From contig NZ_CP107845.1 of NCBI RefSeq assembly GCF_041431415.1, forward strand, positions 6,386,001-6,450,000: a DNA stretch of 64,000 nt, in the 5' to 3' direction. The notes under the pieces were generated by a model that was given only the letters and a program-made list of their open reading frames with translations, was not told where the DNA came from and searched no databases. The number at the start of each line of letters is the position of its first letter. Within the stretch, counting starts at the first letter, position 1. Shown here piece after piece: positions 63,145 to 64,000 of the stretch. The stretch is from Streptomyces sp. NBC_00513. Its GTDB lineage: Bacteria > Actinomycetota > Actinomycetes > Streptomycetales > Streptomycetaceae. A program made the position numbers and the translations under genes.

Positions 63145-63722
63145 CCGCCGCTCACCCCGAGACAGTCGCGCAGCCGCAGCAGCCCGTCGCGCAGGCGCGT
63201 CTTCACGGTACCCAGCGGCACCGACAGCTCCTCGGACACCTCGCGGCAGGTCAGACCCCGGTAGTAGGCCAGGGTCACCGACTGGCGCTGGATCTCGGTC
63301 AGCGAACCCAGGCAGCGCCGTACCCGGTCGCGCTCCTCGTGGTGCTCCACCGCCTCGCTCACCTCGTCGAACTCCGGAAGCGCGGCCTCCAGCCGCGCCG
63401 CGCGCCGCTCCCGCTCGGTCGAGGCCTGCGCGGAACGCACCCGGTCCACCGCACGGCGGTGCGCCATCGTCAGCACCCAGGTCCGCACGCTGCCCCGGTC
63501 GGCGCGGTAGCGCCCGGCGGTACGCCACACCTCGACGAGCACCTCCTGCGCCACCTCCTCGGCCTGGGCCCGATCGCGCAGCACCGTGTACGCCAGGCCC
63601 AGCACGGACCCGCTCACCGCCTCGTACACCGAGACGAAGGCGTCCTCGTCCCCTTCGGCGACCCGGCCGAGGAGGGCGGGCATGCCGTCCTCGGCGCGGT
63701 CCGCTCGTGTCACGTCGTTCAC
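63141..63722 (-). CDS. sigK: SigK-type ECF RNA polymerase sigma factor, copy 2
   Basis: 193 residues. Region 2 (EDAFVSVYEAV, AEEVAQEVLVEVW, RTWVLTMAHRRAVDRVRSAQ) and region 4 (LTEIQRQSVTLAYYRGLTCREVSE, PLGTVKTRLRDGLLRLR) parallel copy 1 closely. It probably recognises its own promoter and that of the fasciclin gene, since both share the boxes found before copy 1. GGAGGAT precedes the GTG start by about seven bases. With rskA and the fasciclin gene it forms the conserved SigK module known from mycobacteria. Confidence 0.93.
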   Translation of the reverse strand: MNDVTRADRAEDGMPALLGRVAEGDEDAFVSVYEAVSGSVLGLAYTVLRDRAQAEEVAQEVLVEVWRTAGRYRADRGSVRTWVLTMAHRRAVDRVRSAQASTERERRAARLEAALPEFDEVSEAVEHHEERDRVRRCLGSLTEIQRQSVTLAYYRGLTCREVSEELSVPLGTVKTRLRDGLLRLRDCLGVSGG

Positions 63723-63779
63723 GGGAAGATCCTCCGGGATTCCCGGTCGTTCGTCGGCATCCGCGCGCCTCGTGAGCCA

Positions 63780-63806
63780 TTCGTAGCCGCCGAGCCACTG
63801 GATTGG
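63780..63806 (-). promoter_or_regulatory. Predicted SigK-dependent promoter of sigK copy 2
   Basis: On the minus strand CCAATC (63806-63801), fifteen bases, then TACGAA (63785-63780). The boxes are identical to those of sigK copy 1, and the spacers also share a CGGC just before the -10. Confidence 0.75.
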
Positions 63807-63843
63807 CCCCGCCCGCGGGCGGGGCCCGCCGGCCCCGCACCCG

Positions 63844-64000
63844 TCATCCGCGGGGCCTGCGCTTGCGCAGCTCGACCACCCCGTCGGTGATCAGGTCCCA
63901 CGGCTCGGAGCACGGCGACGGCTCCCGCGCCGGGTCGCCGACCCGGGGCGGCGGGGGGACGGCCTGGTCGGGGTCCCCGCCGGCCCGGATCGACGCGGTC
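63844..64000 (-). CDS. C-terminal end of an unidentified protein (cut by the window edge)
   Basis: An open minus-strand frame enters from the right edge and ends at TGA, giving 51 residues. It is Pro/Gly-rich and then reads EPWDLITDGVVELRKRRPRG. The absence of stops and the GC-rich third positions support coding. It would end just upstream of sigK copy 2 on the same strand. I do not recognise the protein. Confidence 0.5.
   Translation of the reverse strand, partial: TASIRAGGDPDQAVPPPPRVGDPAREPSPCSEPWDLITDGVVELRKRRPRG

Overview
This is a chromosomal segment of a Streptomyces-like actinomycete. The DNA is very GC-rich with GC-biased third codon positions. GTG and TTG starts are frequent, several genes look leaderless, and many genes are coupled by ATGA or GTGA overlaps. 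The content is typical of the genus: monomeric isocitrate dehydrogenase, GH46 chitosanase, lutABC, ECF sigma/anti-sigma pairs, a formylglycine-generating enzyme and sulfatases. About 52 protein genes and two identical tRNA-Pro(GGG) genes can be supported. The species cannot be told from the sequence alone.

Layout. 1-9.9 kb: tRNA-Pro, a small zinc-ribbon protein, a membrane pentapeptide-repeat protein, a PAP2-family membrane protein, an ADP-ribosylglycohydrolase, a LysE/ArgO exporter with its divergent LysR regulator, a TOBE/HTH protein, TerB, a BlaI/M56 peptidase pair and CorA. 10-19 kb: a SigK/RskA-type pair, a chitosanase with a palindromic operator, isocitrate dehydrogenase, a GNAT enzyme, a membrane-anchored PemK-like protein, and a formylglycine-generating enzyme next to a Tat-exported sulfatase. 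19-28 kb: an AfsR-type ATPase remnant, a GH71-like secreted glucanase, a PLP enzyme, cobF, lutABC, a VOC protein, a DUF309 protein and the second tRNA-Pro. 28-39 kb: a STAS/HATPase partner-switch pair, a MarR/isochorismatase pair, an MFS/AraC divergent pair, a stand-alone GyrB-like ATPase domain, an acyl-CoA hydrolase, a TetR/VOC/UvrA-like cassette and an SDR.

The centrepiece, 40.2-57.3 kb, is a seven-gene minus-strand operon for an uncharacterised secondary lipid. It begins with a 2442-residue protein (tandem nitronate-monooxygenase/enoyl-reductase, KS, AT, ACP, KR). A 1512-residue protein (KS, AT, dehydratase, phosphopantetheinyl transferase) follows, then a discrete ACP, an alpha/beta hydrolase, a glycosyltransferase, a methyltransferase fusion and a degenerate GHMP-kinase-like protein. 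The set is self-sufficient for iterative, reductive PUFA-synthase-like chain building and for carrier activation, and it carries tailoring genes for a glycosylated product. A divergent LysR gene probably controls it. On either side lies a secreted protein ending in an almost identical Pro-Thr linker and Ig-like domain. The two copies form a 283-bp inverted repeat, 281 of 283 bases identical, bracketing about 20.8 kb.

The right end (60-64 kb) holds a cytochrome P450 and a fasciclin/rskA/sigK module that parallels the SigK-MPT70/83 system of Mycobacterium tuberculosis. Both sigK genes and the fasciclin gene are preceded by the same two-box motif (CCAAWC, 15 bases, TMCGAA). This ties the two sigma modules, 51 kb apart, into one apparent regulon.
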